Shown: positions 53,152 through 62,504, counted from the stretch's first letter. The stretch: DNA of 64,000 bases from Leptotrichia sp. oral taxon 212 (GCF_001274535.1 NZ_CP012410.1:965126-1029125); one strand, 5' to 3'. The notes: a model not told the origin generated them from the sequence alone. Program-made: numbers and translations.

Positions 53152-54264
53152 ATGGATAAAGTTGTACTAATAATGGCAGGTGGGAGCGGAACAAGATTCT
53201 GGCCCTTGTCCACAAATGAGAGACCGAAACAGTTTCTGGATCTTGTCTCTGAAAAAACAATGATTAGGGAAACTGTAGACAGAGTTGTAAAATTGATACC
53301 CGCTGAGAAAATATTTATTTCAACGAATATAGCCTATCTTGATATTATAAAGAAGGAACTTCCTGAAATACCTGAAAAAAATATAATTTTTGAGCCTATG
53401 GCGAGGGACACCGCCGCATGTATAGGTTATGCCGCATTAATAATACAGAAGATATATAAAGACAGTATTATGGCAGTACTGCCGTCAGATCATCTTATAA
53501 AGAAAGAAAAAGAATTTCTCGAAAGTCTTAACTTTGCTTTTGAAGAAGCTGAAAAAGATGTTATTGTAACATTGGGAATAAAACCTTCCTATCCGGAAAC
53601 AGGATATGGATATATTGAGTATATTAAAAACAGAAAGCCAAAGAAAAGAGAAGAAGACGCAGAAGAATGTAAAATCTACAAAGTGAAAAGTTTTAGAGAA
53701 AAACCTAACAGGGAAATTGCGGAAAAGTATATAGAGAAGGGAAATTACCTGTGGAACAGCGGAATGTTCGTATGGAAAACAGAGTTTATCCTGAATGAAA
53801 TAAAAAAATATATGGATTCCCATAAACCGGTTCTTGAAAAAATAGAAAAAATGCTGGAAAAGAAAGATTTAAATAAATTTTATGGGAAAACCTTGAGTGA
53901 TTATGTCAGGGAAGAATTTGAAACATTTGAAAAAATATCAATAGATTTTGGAGTAATGGAACATACAAAGTCAGTTCTTGTAATACCTGTAGATATAAGC
54001 TGGAATGATGTGGGAAGTTTCAAATCCCTGGATGAAATTTTTCCGAAAGATGGTAAGGGAAATGTGGTAAGAACAGAAAATTATTCAGAAATTGATTCAG
54101 AAGGAAACATAATAATAAATAAGGAAAAGGATAAAATAATAGCAACAATAGGGATAGAAGATATTGTCATTGTAAATACGGAAGATGCGCTGCTTGTATG
54201 TCATAAGGATAAAAGCCAGGAAATAAAGAAAATACTTAATAAAATAGAAAAAGAAAATAAATAG
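53152..54264 (+). CDS. manC: Mannose-1-phosphate guanylyltransferase (370 aa)
   Basis: This nucleotidyltransferase makes GDP-mannose from GTP and mannose-1-phosphate. The signature 'MAGGSGTRFWPLSTNERPKQFLDL' is at the N-terminus, and 'MAVLPSDHLI', 'GIKPSYPETGYGYIEY', 'KSFREKPN' and 'NYLWNSGMFVWK' follow. It ends after the left-handed beta-helix part and lacks the phosphomannose isomerase domain of bifunctional ManC/AlgA. It opens a surface-polysaccharide operon, so mannose or a GDP-mannose-derived sugar is probably part of the polymer. Confidence 0.93.
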   Translation: MDKVVLIMAGGSGTRFWPLSTNERPKQFLDLVSEKTMIRETVDRVVKLIPAEKIFISTNIAYLDIIKKELPEIPEKNIIFEPMARDTAACIGYAALIIQKIYKDSIMAVLPSDHLIKKEKEFLESLNFAFEEAEKDVIVTLGIKPSYPETGYGYIEYIKNRKPKKREEDAEECKIYKVKSFREKPNREIAEKYIEKGNYLWNSGMFVWKTEFILNEIKKYMDSHKPVLEKIEKMLEKKDLNKFYGKTLSDYVREEFETFEKISIDFGVMEHTKSVLVIPVDISWNDVGSFKSLDEIFPKDGKGNVVRTENYSEIDSEGNIIINKEKDKIIATIGIEDIVIVNTEDALLVCHKDKSQEIKKILNKIEKENK

Positions 54265-54285
54265 GAATAGGAAAGGGAAGAATCG

Positions 54286-55263
54286 ATGGATATAAACTGC
54301 ATTCAGGAAGCAAGAGGAGTATTCGACATTGAAATAAGTGAACTTGAAAATGTAAAAAACAAGATAGATGACAGATTTGAGAAAACAGTAAATCTTATTT
54401 ATGGTCTAAAAAATAATAAGGTTGTAGTTACAGGTATTGGTAAGTCAGGACTTATAGGGAAAAAAATTGCCGCAACACTTGCATCTACTGGAACAAGTGC
54501 CATATTTATAAATGCTGCAGAAGCGCTACATGGAGATTTGGGAATGATAAGTAACGGAGATATAGTCATTGCGATTTCCAATAGTGGAAATTCTGATGAA
54601 ATACTGAGTATTCTGACTCCTATAAAAAAAATAGGAGGAAAAATAATAGCCTTTACAGGAAATGAAAAATCTACGCTTGCAAAATATGCAGAAATAGTTA
54701 TAAATATTGGAGTTGAAAAGGAAGCGTGTCCACTTGGAACGGCACCTATGAGTTCAACAACTGCAACACTTGTAATGGGTGATGCTCTTGCAGTTGCACT
54801 TATGAAAATGAGAAATTTTACTGAAAACGATTTTGCTAAATATCATCCGGGTGGAAGTCTTGGAAAAAGACTTCTTCTTACAGTTTCTGACCTGATGCAT
54901 ATGGGTGATGAACTACCTGTTGCAGGAGAAAATGAAGAAATTGAAAATATTCTGCTTCTTCTCACAAAAAAGAAAATGGGTGCAGTATGTATTTCAGAAG
55001 ATGGAAAAGCACACAGCAGACTGAAAGGAATTATTACAGAAGGAGATATAAGACGTGCATTACAGCATAAGGAGAAATTTTTTACATATAAGGCCAAGGA
55101 CATAATGATCTCTTCTCCAGTTTCCATTAGTAGGGATTCAATGGCTCTTGAAGCACTCCATCTTATGGAAAACAGAAAAAGCCAGATAAACGTTCTTCCG
55201 GTTGTAGAAGACGGAAATGTAGTTGGAATAATAAGAATTCATGATTTGATAGGCCTAAAATAG
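54286..55263 (+). CDS. kdsD: KpsF/GutQ family sugar-phosphate isomerase, arabinose-5-phosphate isomerase (325 aa)
   Basis: The SIS domain is seen as 'KVVVTGIGKSGLIGKKIAATLASTGTSAIFINAAEALHGDLGMIS' and 'VIAISNSGNSDEILSIL', with 'EACPLGTAPMSSTTATLVMGDALAVALM' and the 'FAKYHPGGSLGKRL' linker. Two CBS domains fill the C-terminal half ('DLMHMGDELPVAGENE' and 'IMISSPVSISRDSMALEALHLM'-like). The enzyme converts ribulose-5-phosphate to arabinose-5-phosphate for Kdo. Kdo in capsule or LPS of a Gram-negative fusobacterium fits the cluster. It starts 21 bp after manC. Confidence 0.93.
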   Translation: MDINCIQEARGVFDIEISELENVKNKIDDRFEKTVNLIYGLKNNKVVVTGIGKSGLIGKKIAATLASTGTSAIFINAAEALHGDLGMISNGDIVIAISNSGNSDEILSILTPIKKIGGKIIAFTGNEKSTLAKYAEIVINIGVEKEACPLGTAPMSSTTATLVMGDALAVALMKMRNFTENDFAKYHPGGSLGKRLLLTVSDLMHMGDELPVAGENEEIENILLLLTKKKMGAVCISEDGKAHSRLKGIITEGDIRRALQHKEKFFTYKAKDIMISSPVSISRDSMALEALHLMENRKSQINVLPVVEDGNVVGIIRIHDLIGLK

Positions 55264-55284
55264 AGGAAGGAAAGTAATATTCGA

Positions 55285-56742
55285 ATGGATAATAAAAATT
55301 TATTAAAAGGAACAATGGTTTATTCACTGATGAACTTAGTAACAAAAATGGGTTCATTTATATTTCTTCCAATAATAACAAGGCTTCTTACTCAGGAAGA
55401 ATTTGGTATTGTTGGGACATTGGGACCTATCACTTCACTGTTTACAGTCATTCTGGGTCTTGGGCTTTATAATGCACAGATGAAGAAATACGTAGATTTG
55501 AAGGATAGTGAAGATGAATTTGGAAGCTATATGTTTTCGTCAACTATGATTATAGTTGTATTTAATGTGCTGACATATATATTTTTATTTACCCCTTTTG
55601 CTCAAAAAATGTTTTCCTATATTGTCGATTTAAGCAAAGTAAGTTACTATCCATTAATAATTGTAAGTATACTTATTGCCACAACAAACGCTTTTAACAA
55701 TCTTTCCACAACTCTGTTCAGAATGAAGAGAATGTATATGAAAGTGGCAATTGGAAGTGTAGTCAGCCTTTTTACAACTTACATTCTGGCAATTTACTTT
55801 ATAAAATATTTGAAATGGGGAGTTTTTGGAAACCAGTTTGCAAATCTGATTGCACTGCTGATAGTGTTTCTATATTATTTTAAGGATTATTTTGGGAAAT
55901 TCAAGTTTAAGATGAATCTTAATTATGTGAAATATTCCTTACGTAACGGACTGCCTTTAATTTTTATAGAACTTACAGATCAGGTTGTAAATTTAAGTGA
56001 TAGGCTTGTACTGGCTAAGTTTGTATCTCTTGCAGTGGTTGGGGGATATACACTCGCATTTACAGGAGGAAGGGTTCTTTCAGTTGTCACAGGTTCATTT
56101 GTAAATAGCTGGACACCTGAGTTTTATGAAGCAATGAAGGCAGATAAGACAAACCCTAAAATAACTAAAAGCGTGGAAAACTTTATAGCAATTATTTCTT
56201 TTGCCTGTGTTATAGCGCAACTGTTTGCACCTGAAGGAATAAAGATCATATTTCCTGCCAGTTATCATCAGGCAATAAATTATATGGCGTTAATTCTTGC
56301 AGGAATCGTAGTTCAGGCTCTATTCTGTCTAGATTATTTTTTCCATTTTCATGAAGACAGCATATATATTTTCTACTTTACAATGTTTGCAATGATATTC
56401 AATCTAGCAGGAAATATTATATTTATACCAAGATATCCTGAAATTGGACCGATTATAGCGGCATGGACAACGCTGCTTGCATTTTTATTCAGGGCAATAA
56501 TGGAAATGGTGATAATAAGGAAAAAATATAAAATATCCTTTAATTATAAGAAACTTTTCCTATATCTGATAATTGTTGTAAATCCTGTAATATTTTATCT
56601 TTCAAATTCAAATATTTCATGGATGAAATTTGGACTGAAAATAATTTATCTGGCAATAGTTACAAAATTACTTGTAAACAGGGAAGTATATAATAAAATA
56701 ATGAATCTTGTTAATGGGATAAAAAGAAAGATTATAAAATAG
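55285..56742 (+). CDS. wzx: Polysaccharide flippase, Wzx-like (485 aa)
   Basis: This is a MOP-superfamily membrane protein with about 14 hydrophobic segments. It starts 'NLLKGTMVYSLMNLVTKMGSFIFLPIITRLLTQEEFGIVGTLGPITSLFTVI', the usual Wzx/oligosaccharide flippase opening. 'RNGLPLIFIELTDQVVNLSDRLVLAKFVSLAVVGGYTLAF' marks the middle. It translocates lipid-linked repeat units across the inner membrane for polymerisation by the Wzy-like protein two genes downstream. It starts 21 bp after kdsD. Confidence 0.88.
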   Translation: MDNKNLLKGTMVYSLMNLVTKMGSFIFLPIITRLLTQEEFGIVGTLGPITSLFTVILGLGLYNAQMKKYVDLKDSEDEFGSYMFSSTMIIVVFNVLTYIFLFTPFAQKMFSYIVDLSKVSYYPLIIVSILIATTNAFNNLSTTLFRMKRMYMKVAIGSVVSLFTTYILAIYFIKYLKWGVFGNQFANLIALLIVFLYYFKDYFGKFKFKMNLNYVKYSLRNGLPLIFIELTDQVVNLSDRLVLAKFVSLAVVGGYTLAFTGGRVLSVVTGSFVNSWTPEFYEAMKADKTNPKITKSVENFIAIISFACVIAQLFAPEGIKIIFPASYHQAINYMALILAGIVVQALFCLDYFFHFHEDSIYIFYFTMFAMIFNLAGNIIFIPRYPEIGPIIAAWTTLLAFLFRAIMEMVIIRKKYKISFNYKKLFLYLIIVVNPVIFYLSNSNISWMKFGLKIIYLAIVTKLLVNREVYNKIMNLVNGIKRKIIK

Positions 56743-56776
56743 TTAGTCATGAGTGGCTGCTGAAGGGATGAAAAAA

Positions 56777-57655
56777 ATGAAATTTACCATATTTACTCCT
56801 ACTTTTAATAGAAAAGAACTGCTTGGAAAACTGTACAGTTCACTTCAAAATCAAATTTACAGGGATTTTGAATGGCTTATAGTTGATGATGGTTCTACTG
56901 ATGGAACAGAAGAGAGGGTAAAAGAATTTATAAATGAAAAAAAACTGGATATAAAATATTTTTATACGGAAAATGGCGGAAAACAGAGAGCGTATAATTT
57001 TGGAGTTGAGAAAGCAGAGGGAGAGCTTTTTATATGTCTTGATTCTGATGACGAATATGCGGAAACTGGCCTTGAAACAATTTTGAAATACTGGGAAAAA
57101 TATGAAAACAATAATGAAATTGCAGGAATGGGATATTTATCAACCTATCCTGACGGAAAAGTAATCGGAAGGGAATTTCCTGAAAAAGAAATGATTTCGA
57201 CACAGTTTGATATTTACAATAAACATGGAGTTAAGGGTGATAAAGGGCTTATGTTCCGTACAGAGATATTAAAAAAATATCCTTTTCCAGTTTTTGAAGG
57301 GGAAAAGTTCACAACGGAAGCGGTTGTCTACAACAGAATCTGTCAAAAATATAAGATGCTCTATGTAAATGAAAAGATTGAAATAAAGGAATATCAGGAA
57401 GATGGACTGACAGCAAAGTATAATAATTTATTGCTTAGAAATCCCAAAGGTCAGGCTCTTTACCATAATGAAATTAACTTGCAGCAGCTGACTTTCAGAC
57501 AGAAAATTCTGAATAATGCCGTTTATTATAAATTCTGTAAAGTTGCAGGATATGAATTTTCAAAGATTTATAAGGAATGTTATGATAAGATTGGTTTAAT
57601 GATTTCACTTCCTGCAGGAATGTATATGTACTGGAAGGGAAAAAAGGATTTGTAA
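56777..57655 (+). CDS. Family 2 glycosyltransferase (292 aa)
   Basis: This is a GT-A fold inverting glycosyltransferase: 'MKFTIFTPTFNRKELLGKLYSSLQNQIYRDFEWLIVDDGSTDGTEERV' and the metal-binding 'FICLDSDDEYAE' are clear. 'GDKGLMFRTEILKKYPFPVFEGEKFTTEAVVYNRI' is typical of capsule/O-antigen GT2 enzymes. The start at ATG 56777 is chosen because GAAGGGA (56763-56769) lies just before it; the in-frame GTG 56753 and ATG 56768 have worse spacing. Sugar specificity is unknown. It probably adds one residue of the repeat unit on the cytoplasmic side. Confidence 0.9.
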   Translation: MKFTIFTPTFNRKELLGKLYSSLQNQIYRDFEWLIVDDGSTDGTEERVKEFINEKKLDIKYFYTENGGKQRAYNFGVEKAEGELFICLDSDDEYAETGLETILKYWEKYENNNEIAGMGYLSTYPDGKVIGREFPEKEMISTQFDIYNKHGVKGDKGLMFRTEILKKYPFPVFEGEKFTTEAVVYNRICQKYKMLYVNEKIEIKEYQEDGLTAKYNNLLLRNPKGQALYHNEINLQQLTFRQKILNNAVYYKFCKVAGYEFSKIYKECYDKIGLMISLPAGMYMYWKGKKDL

Positions 57656-57684
57656 CAGAAAAAATAAGGAAATGGATTTAAATT

Positions 57685-59115
57685 ATGAAGAAAGATAAAA
57701 TATTATTTACAATTTTACATATATTTGTAATATTTTTTGTACTGTTTTTAAAAACTGTAGCTGTTTTTCCAAATGAAACAGCTGAAATAAAGTTTCTGGA
57801 AATTCTTCTTATGATGGTATATATCTATATTTTTGTCACAGGAAAAATTTATCTGGACTGGCTGAACTCTTACATGGTATTCCTTTATACGTTATTTCTT
57901 TTCAATTTTACGAGAATATTTCTTGATATTGTGGGATACAGGGAATTCGGATGGGCTACAAAATTTGCAAATTACTATTTTTTCAATGATGTACGGATAG
58001 AAATAATAAATGTGTTTATAATTGTATTGCTCTTTACTCATCTGGGTTTTTTCATAGGTATTATAAATGAAAAGGAAGAAGAGCTCAAAAGCCGTATAAC
58101 CCTTAAAAATAGGAAAATATACACTGATTTTGGAATGTTTCTGTTTATAGTTGCATTACCGGCGCTTGCTTATAAAATGTTTATCCAGCTGAAGGTAATA
58201 CTGCAGGCCGGATACGAAGCATATTATACAGGGATATTAAAGGGAGTGGATTATCCATTCTTTACAAAAGGTTCAGGAACGATAATGACAATAGGATTTC
58301 TGATATTTTTAATATCAATTCCTTCAAAAAAGAAATTTCTTACAGTTTCGTCATTGTATCTGATGGTAAAACTGCTGGATTCCTTTAAGGGGGCAAGGGC
58401 AATATTCCTGACACAGCTTCTTTTTATAATGTGGTATTACGCAAAGGTTTACGGAATAAAAATCAAAGCTAAAACAATGGCTAGACTGGTAGGATTTACC
58501 GTACTGTTTTCACAGATACTTGTCTCAATAAGGAGTAAGAAGGTATTTTCCCTGGATTTGATAAATTCTGTATATAATTTTTTATTTTCGCAGGGAGTAA
58601 GTTACCTTGTGCTGGGATATACAATAGATCTGAAAAGTAAAATTGTGGGTGCAGGTTCATATCCTTATATATTACAGGGAATATTCGGATTTAAGCCCCA
58701 GTCTGCAGAAGCGCTGAATATGACAAATTCTTTGGCAGATAAGCTGACATATGCCTTAAATCCCCTTGCATATATGAAAGGGGAAGGAATTGGTTCAAAT
58801 TATATAGCTGAAATGTATGATCTCGGATATGTCTGGATTATAGTTATCTCAATATTGTTAGGATTTATGATAATAAAATATGAAAAATATGTTGTAAAAA
58901 ACAGATTTCTTCTACTGACAAGCTATTATTTCATTCCTAATCTGTTCTACATTCCAAGAGGGTCATTTTTTGGAGAGGCACTCATAAGGAATATGCTTAT
59001 GCTTGCAGGCGTGTATATATTGGTATTTGGATTTGACTATATGTACAGGAAAATTGAAGAAAATGAGGAGTTTAAAATTAATGAAAAATATAGAAATAAT
59101 AGAAGGAATAAATAA
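57685..59115 (+). CDS. wzy: O-antigen/capsule polymerase, Wzy-like (476 aa)
   Basis: This is a very hydrophobic protein with about 12 transmembrane segments and a large periplasmic loop in the C-terminal third ('LGYTIDLKSKIVGAGSYPYILQGIFGFKPQSAEALNMTNSLADKL...KGEGIGSNYIAEMYDLGY'). This is the pattern of O-antigen polysaccharide polymerases; sequence alone is poorly conserved in this family, so the call rests on topology, the 'GIGSNYIAEMYDLG' stretch and position between wzx and glycosyltransferases. The 3' end overlaps the GNAT gene by 35 bp. Confidence 0.8.
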   Translation: MKKDKILFTILHIFVIFFVLFLKTVAVFPNETAEIKFLEILLMMVYIYIFVTGKIYLDWLNSYMVFLYTLFLFNFTRIFLDIVGYREFGWATKFANYYFFNDVRIEIINVFIIVLLFTHLGFFIGIINEKEEELKSRITLKNRKIYTDFGMFLFIVALPALAYKMFIQLKVILQAGYEAYYTGILKGVDYPFFTKGSGTIMTIGFLIFLISIPSKKKFLTVSSLYLMVKLLDSFKGARAIFLTQLLFIMWYYAKVYGIKIKAKTMARLVGFTVLFSQILVSIRSKKVFSLDLINSVYNFLFSQGVSYLVLGYTIDLKSKIVGAGSYPYILQGIFGFKPQSAEALNMTNSLADKLTYALNPLAYMKGEGIGSNYIAEMYDLGYVWIIVISILLGFMIIKYEKYVVKNRFLLLTSYYFIPNLFYIPRGSFFGEALIRNMLMLAGVYILVFGFDYMYRKIEENEEFKINEKYRNNRRNK

Positions 59116-59560
59116 TAAAAATAAAAATTATATAGTTAAATGGACAAATGAAAAGGGAAAAATTTTTCTTGAGCAATGGGCTGGAACAAACCTTGATTTT
59201 CCTCTTACAGATAGTCAAATTGATGATTTGAATAATATCTGTTCGATTTTTTGTGAAAATGAGTTTGTCGGGATTATTCAGAAAATACGTATAGAGTTTG
59301 ATAATATTCATATTGGACGGTTTATGATTAATCCTGAGCTTACAGGAAAAGGTCTTGGAAAAAGGGCTTTGATGGAATTTATAAATTTGATTTTTCAAGA
59401 TGAAAATATAAATTCAGTTACATTAAATGTTTTTGATTATAATGCAGGAGCTAAAAAATTATATGAGAAAATTGGATTTAAAGTTATAAATATTGTTGAA
59501 AATCCAATGAAAAAGTACACGATGATTATGAAAAAAAGTGAAAACCGGGAGAAAAAATGA
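59081..59560 (+). CDS. GNAT family acetyltransferase within the polysaccharide cluster (159 aa)
   Basis: The acetyl-CoA binding motif is 'RFMINPELTGKGLGKRALMEFINLIF' (x-G-x-G-x-G/A), and the C-terminal 'SVTLNVFDYNAGAKKLYEKIGFKVINI' is the usual GNAT end. It may N-acetylate an amino sugar of the repeat unit, or be unrelated. The start at 59081 has GAGGAG 10 nt upstream, inside the wzy 3' end. Most Gln codons are CAA, while neighbours favour CAG, a weak hint of separate acquisition. It overlaps the next gene by 4 bp (ATGA). Confidence 0.85.
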   Translation: MKNIEIIEGINNKNKNYIVKWTNEKGKIFLEQWAGTNLDFPLTDSQIDDLNNICSIFCENEFVGIIQKIRIEFDNIHIGRFMINPELTGKGLGKRALMEFINLIFQDENINSVTLNVFDYNAGAKKLYEKIGFKVINIVENPMKKYTMIMKKSENREKK

Positions 59561-60303
59561 TAGAAAAAAAGATATATTACGTATGGATAGGAAATGCCAA
59601 AAAACCTGATATATTTTATAAATGTCTGAAATCATGGCAGGAAAAACTTCCTGATTATGAAATAGTTGAAATAAATGAAAAAAATTTTGATATAGAGGCT
59701 CATCTGAAAGAAAACAGATTTTTCAGGGAATGTTATGAAAGAAAACTGTGGGCATATATGTCTGACTACATCAGAGTTCATTACATGTATGAAAATTCGG
59801 GAATATATGTAGATACTGATATGGAGATTATAAAAAATATATCACCGTTAATAGAAAACGAAAAAATGAAATTTTTTATAGGATATGAGGATGAAAAACA
59901 TATAAGTGTTGGAATTTTTGGAACAGACAGGCATAATGAAATACTGAAAGATATAATAAAATTTTATGAAAGGGAAATATGGGAAAAACCTCTATGGACA
60001 ATTCCTAAAATATTTACTTATATATTTGAAGAAAAATATGGACTGACTGATAAAAGGGAAAATTCATTAAAGGAAGGAGAAATAACAATATATCCTAAAG
60101 AATATTTTTATCCTTATGGTTTCAAGGAAAAATTTTCATCAGACTGTATAAAGGAAAATACATATGGAATTCATTGGTGGAATGACAGCTGGTCAAATCT
60201 TAAGGCCAGGTTATTTTTAGAAACGAAGCATTTGAGAGGAATTTTGGAATTAATAAAGAAAATGAGAATTATAGCGAGATATTATCTGATTGAAAAAAGG
60301 TAA
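59557..60303 (+). CDS. DXD-motif glycosyltransferase, GT32/TcdA-TcdB catalytic type (248 aa)
   Basis: It begins 'KKIYYVWIGNAKKPDIFYKCLKSWQEKLPDYEIVEINEKNF', typical of the glycosyltransferases that share the DXD sugar-binding region. 'LWAYMSDYIRVHYMYENSGIYVDTDMEII' contains the DXD metal/nucleotide-sugar motif (Asp-Thr-Asp). 'HHWWNDSW'-like 'IHWWNDSWSN' near the C-terminus is also common in this family. It probably adds an alpha-linked sugar to the repeat unit. Translation is coupled to the GNAT gene by an ATGA overlap. Confidence 0.9.
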   Translation: MIEKKIYYVWIGNAKKPDIFYKCLKSWQEKLPDYEIVEINEKNFDIEAHLKENRFFRECYERKLWAYMSDYIRVHYMYENSGIYVDTDMEIIKNISPLIENEKMKFFIGYEDEKHISVGIFGTDRHNEILKDIIKFYEREIWEKPLWTIPKIFTYIFEEKYGLTDKRENSLKEGEITIYPKEYFYPYGFKEKFSSDCIKENTYGIHWWNDSWSNLKARLFLETKHLRGILELIKKMRIIARYYLIEKR

Positions 60304-60307
60304 GAAT

Positions 60308-61102
60308 ATGAAAGGAAGTAAAAAGCAAATGAATGTTTTAAAAAAAGTACTGAAAATATTGTTATTTGTGAGTGTGATAATGGTGACAGAAGGAAAAGAA
60401 TTAAGAATAATGTCCTACAATATTTATGGATCAAGACTGGCTAACGGAATAAAACTTGGGGAAAGTATAAAAAAATACAGGCCTGATTTTGTTTCATTAC
60501 AGGAAGTTGACAGAGATACAAAAAGGAGTAATTTCAGGGATGTAACTTTAGATATAGCATCAGAACTGGGATACAATTATTATTATTTTCAGAAGTCAAG
60601 AGATTTTGATTCAGGGGAATTTGGAATTTCCTTTATTTCAAAATATCCGGTAGAAAAAATATATGCATATGAACTTCCATCAATTGGGGTGGAAAAACGT
60701 CAGGTTGTAATAGCTGAACTTGAAAAAAAAGAATTTGGAAAAAAAATAATGATAATTAATACTCACTTGGATTATAGAAAGGAAATTAAAAAAGAAGAAC
60801 TCGAATCTCTTTCATTACTGAATGGACTTTTTGACAGTGATATAAAATTTTTAAGCGGAGATTTGAATTTGCTTCCAAATACAGAACATTACCAGACTCT
60901 TACAAAGGAATGGAAGGATAGCTATTTTGAAGGAAAAGATAAGGAAATGAGAAGTATTGAGGATCCCAGAATAGATTATATATTTGGAGATTATTCGGGT
61001 AAATGGAAGGTAAAAAAGAGTTTTTTCATAAAGGATGATACACAGGACTGGACAAAACTTAGTGATCACTTTCCATATATGAGTATAATGGATATAAAAT
61101 AA
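60308..61102 (+). CDS. Secreted endonuclease/exonuclease/phosphatase family protein (264 aa)
   Basis: This EEP-superfamily metal-dependent hydrolase shows 'LRIMSYNIYGSRL', 'VSLQEVDRDTKRS', 'ISFISKYPVEKI', 'INTHLDYRK', 'LSGDLNLLPNTEH', 'DPRIDYIFGD' and the catalytic 'LSDHFPYMS'. A preceding basic segment and hydrophobic stretch (KKVLKILLFVSVIMVTEG) looks like a signal peptide, so the enzyme is probably exported. Substrates in the family include DNA, phosphoinositides and lipid phosphates. ATG 60308 has AAGG upstream; ATG 60329 with AGGAAG at 60313-60318 is an alternative that starts closer to the signal peptide. Confidence 0.82.
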   Translation: MKGSKKQMNVLKKVLKILLFVSVIMVTEGKELRIMSYNIYGSRLANGIKLGESIKKYRPDFVSLQEVDRDTKRSNFRDVTLDIASELGYNYYYFQKSRDFDSGEFGISFISKYPVEKIYAYELPSIGVEKRQVVIAELEKKEFGKKIMIINTHLDYRKEIKKEELESLSLLNGLFDSDIKFLSGDLNLLPNTEHYQTLTKEWKDSYFEGKDKEMRSIEDPRIDYIFGDYSGKWKVKKSFFIKDDTQDWTKLSDHFPYMSIMDIK

Positions 61103-61140
61103 AATTATTACAAGATAATTTAAAATAATACTTATAAAAT

Positions 61141-61188
61141 AAAAATAATCGCTGTAAAATGTTTTCAACACTTATAACGATTATTTTT
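61141..61188. terminator. Bidirectional terminator between convergent genes
   Basis: AAAAATAATCG (61141-61151) pairs perfectly with CGATTATTTTT (61178-61188); the A-run and T-run at the ends serve both strands. Confidence 0.75.
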
Positions 61189-61228
61189 TATTTTTGAATT
61201 TGTCATATCAGTTTTATCATGTGTAACC

Positions 61229-61597
61229 CTATAGTGTCTGTATTACTTTAGATACAGTAATTTCCAGAACACGTGAAAGAAATGGAAATTTTTCTTTCAT
61301 TGAATCAAATTCTTCACCCGAAGTAATAAATTTTGCAGTTCCTAAAATTAAAAAACCACTTCCCATAGCCCATTTTCCCATGACTTCTTTAGAGCCTACA
61401 GTAAGTTTTACATTAGGATTTTTCTCAATATTCGCCTGAGTTTTATTCATTCCTGCTGCAGGAATAAGAATCCTGTTTTCTTTTATATTAAGATATGAGT
61501 TCCATGTATTTGAAACATCTGCACCTTCATCAGTCCATGTAACAATAGATACAACCCCTTCGTGTGAGATAACTTCAAAAAATTTATCAGTAAACAT
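61229..61597 (-). CDS. Pyridoxamine 5'-phosphate oxidase family protein (122 aa)
   Basis: This is a small split-barrel flavin-binding protein. 'FEVISHEGVVSIVTWTDEGADVSNTWNSYLNIKENRILIPAAGMNKTQANIEKNPNVKLTVGSKEV' is typical of the FMN-binding PNPOx-like group common in anaerobes. Its physiological role is unknown; it may bind FMN or heme rather than oxidise pyridoxamine phosphate. A perfect AAGGAGGAAAT precedes the ATG. It follows the YiiX-like lipoprotein gene by 27 bp on the same strand. Confidence 0.87.
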   Translation of the reverse strand: MFTDKFFEVISHEGVVSIVTWTDEGADVSNTWNSYLNIKENRILIPAAGMNKTQANIEKNPNVKLTVGSKEVMGKWAMGSGFLILGTAKFITSGEEFDSMKEKFPFLSRVLEITVSKVIQTL

Positions 61598-61624
61598 ATT
61601 TCCTCCTTATATTTTATTTTTATA

Positions 61625-62215
61625 CTAATCCAAAACAATATTTTCAAGTAATGGTGACTCCATAATATCAAAAGGCATTACCCATCCACCACCATCAGAA
61701 TCAAGATCGACATCGCGTCCTGTATCTTTTCCTGCGTTCTTAAAAATAAGATATATAAACTGTGAGCAGTACAGTCTTTTGTCAAAATCTTTATCAAATG
61801 TCAGTCCGTAAGGTTTCGTTACAGTCTTGTCAATTTCCTTGAATAAGGCATTTCTGAATTTGTCATCTATATTCTTCAGTCTAAAGATTGATATTTTTCT
61901 TTTTAATTTTGACCATACATAAATTGGACTTTCACTATATCCCGCTGAATACGATGGAAATTCTACAATTTTTTTCTCTTCATTCAGTACTGCACTGTGC
62001 CCCCACATGGAACGAATTGTAGATTCTTTTGAGAGAATAAGAATATCTCCAGGTTGCAGCTGGTCAACCTTTGAAATAACTTCATCAGGAGTATACCATT
62101 TATATTTTGGATTTATTGACTGGCATGAAATAACTAAAAAAACGAACAAAATTAGAATCAGAAGTTTTCTTAATAAATTTTCATTATTTTTCATTATTTT
62201 AATATCTGAAATCAT
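61625..62215 (-). CDS. YiiX/YebB-like permuted NlpC/P60 lipoprotein (~189-196 aa)
   Basis: A lipobox 'FLVISCQS' puts the mature protein on a lipid-modified Cys. The catalytic pattern of permuted papain-like amidases follows: 'LQPGDILIL....MWGHSAVL' with the His, and later 'KRLYCSQFIYLIFKNAG' with the Cys. Such YiiX-like enzymes act on cell-wall peptides, lipids or thioesters outside the membrane. The ORF can start at 62215 or at the ATG at 62194 ('MKNNENLLRKLL'), which is the more natural signal-peptide start; neither has a clear ribosome-binding site. Confidence 0.82.
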   Translation of the reverse strand: MISDIKIMKNNENLLRKLLILILFVFLVISCQSINPKYKWYTPDEVISKVDQLQPGDILILSKESTIRSMWGHSAVLNEEKKIVEFPSYSAGYSESPIYVWSKLKRKISIFRLKNIDDKFRNALFKEIDKTVTKPYGLTFDKDFDKRLYCSQFIYLIFKNAGKDTGRDVDLDSDGGGWVMPFDIMESPLLENIVLD

Positions 62216-62434
62216 TACTTTTTACACCATATCCTTTCATTGTTTATTATATTATATAAAAAAGAAGAAAAATAGTCCAGTTTTAAATACAAATTTAAAT
62301 GGAAAAAATGCAGAGCAAATAAAAATAGCTGTTTTAAATGAAAAAAAAATCATGGATTGTAATTCTAGAATTATATTTTATTGAAGAATTTTTTCTGTCA
62401 AATTAAATTTTTTTATAGAAATTCATAAAAAATA

Positions 62435-62443
62435 TGATATAAT
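62435..62443 (+). promoter_or_regulatory. Extended -10 promoter of the sulfite reductase gene
   Basis: TGATATAAT with TATAAT at 62438-62443, 62 bp before the start codon. The upstream TTCATAAAAAA is shared with the alr promoter region. No strong -35. The rest of 62216-62504 holds no gene that I can support. Confidence 0.5.
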
Positions 62444-62504
62444 TATCTACAATTATTTTAGGAAATACAATAATTTATCATAACTATAAGGAAAAGGAAT
62501 AAAA

